From: JACQXM01 sp964569425
GTDB taxonomy: Bacteria; Planctomycetota; Phycisphaerae; UBA1845
DNA length: 6,625 nt
Assembly (NCBI GenBank): GCA_964569425.1
Contig: CAZMVD010000177.1
Span: 1-6,625 of the forward strand
Direction of reading: 5' to 3'
The translations under genes were made by a program, and so were the position numbers. The notes beneath the pieces were generated by a model that was given only the letters and a program-made list of their open reading frames with translations, had not been told where the DNA came from and ran no database searches. Positions 6,326-6,625 of this stretch are shown here, in pieces (position 1 is the stretch's first letter; each line of letters starts with the position of its first letter).

Positions 6326-6625
6326 CTACCTCCCCTCGGGCTGCGACTGCGAGTTGCGTTCCTTTTCCGCCTCGGCTCGGTCAATAGCCTCAATGACGCG
6401 AAGAAGTTGAGGGTGGTTTCGTAGCGGGGAATCCGATGAGTTATACATCTCTTCCAACTTGGGTCGAATATCCGGGCGCAGTGGGGCAACCTTTTCAAGA
6501 TAGCGAAACATGACTGCATCTGCGCCGCTCATATACTCGCGTTCTTCCGCGAGATCATCAATACAAATCTCGTAACACATCAGCCGCCTGCAATGCGGCG
6601 GGACGATTAAAGTGGAAACGGACTT
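6326..6625 (-). CDS. Unrecognised protein, 3' part (open to right edge)
   Basis: The frame is open from the right edge to TAG at 6326-6328, giving 99 visible residues. If translation begins inside the window, the best start is ATG 6580 (84 aa), with only a weak AGGCGG upstream; a longer gene entering from outside is equally likely. The sequence is charged and helical, with EIC/IDDLAEEREYMSGADAVMFRYL near the proposed start, a KLEEMYNSSDSPLRNHPQLL middle and a hydrophilic EAEKERNSQSQPEGR end. There is no signal peptide after ATG 6580 and no membrane segment. It resembles no family I know, and it does not resemble the part of PAD that should precede the fragment that follows it. That fragment continues in the same reading frame directly after its stop codon, so the junction probably marks a rearrangement. 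Base composition is lower in GC than in carA. Function unknown. Confidence 0.5.
   Translation of the reverse strand, partial: KSVSTLIVPPHCRRLMCYEICIDDLAEEREYMSGADAVMFRYLEKVAPLRPDIRPKLEEMYNSSDSPLRNHPQLLRVIEAIDRAEAEKERNSQSQPEGR

Overview
The window looks like a GC-rich bacterial chromosome segment, most likely from a Planctomycetota-type lineage. That assignment is an inference from gene content: an M6-family secreted metalloprotease, a stand-alone carA, a cysteine-rich segment of the CDDGxPCTxDTC type, and a eukaryote-like protein-arginine deiminase fragment. No rRNA, tRNA, CRISPR array or insertion sequence is visible.

Layout, left to right. Positions 1-418 (minus) hold the N-terminus of a secreted M6-family metalloprotease that runs off the left edge, with a plausible sigma70-like promoter at 545-574. 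A largely non-coding stretch (419-930) follows. It contains one good small-protein candidate on the plus strand (741-827, 28 aa, strong Shine-Dalgarno). carA, the glutaminase subunit of carbamoyl-phosphate synthetase, occupies 931-2139 (minus). A 199-bp divergent spacer separates it from a secreted M14-type zinc carboxypeptidase at 2339-4156 (plus). A 307-bp spacer (4157-4463) with small palindromes lies between the carboxypeptidase and a convergent minus-strand block.

The minus-strand block reads from right to left. It starts with an unrecognised ORF open to the right edge (6625-6326). Next comes, in the same frame directly after its TAG stop, a fragment matching only the C-terminal end of protein-arginine deiminase (6325-6002). 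Then comes a secreted alpha-helical, HEAT-like protein (5976-4714). The last item is a very cysteine- and aspartate-rich short ORF (4658-4464). This block is less GC-rich in places than carA and the carboxypeptidase, and it carries two apparent gene remnants, so it reads as a more recently rearranged accessory segment.

Functionally, carA is the only clear housekeeping gene (arginine and pyrimidine precursors). Three of the other genes carry signal peptides (M6 protease, M14 peptidase, HEAT-like protein) and point to an extracytoplasmic role. I see no evidence that the genes form one coherent pathway. The most notable item is the deiminase remnant, followed by the 28-aa ORF and the Cys/Asp-rich ORF.
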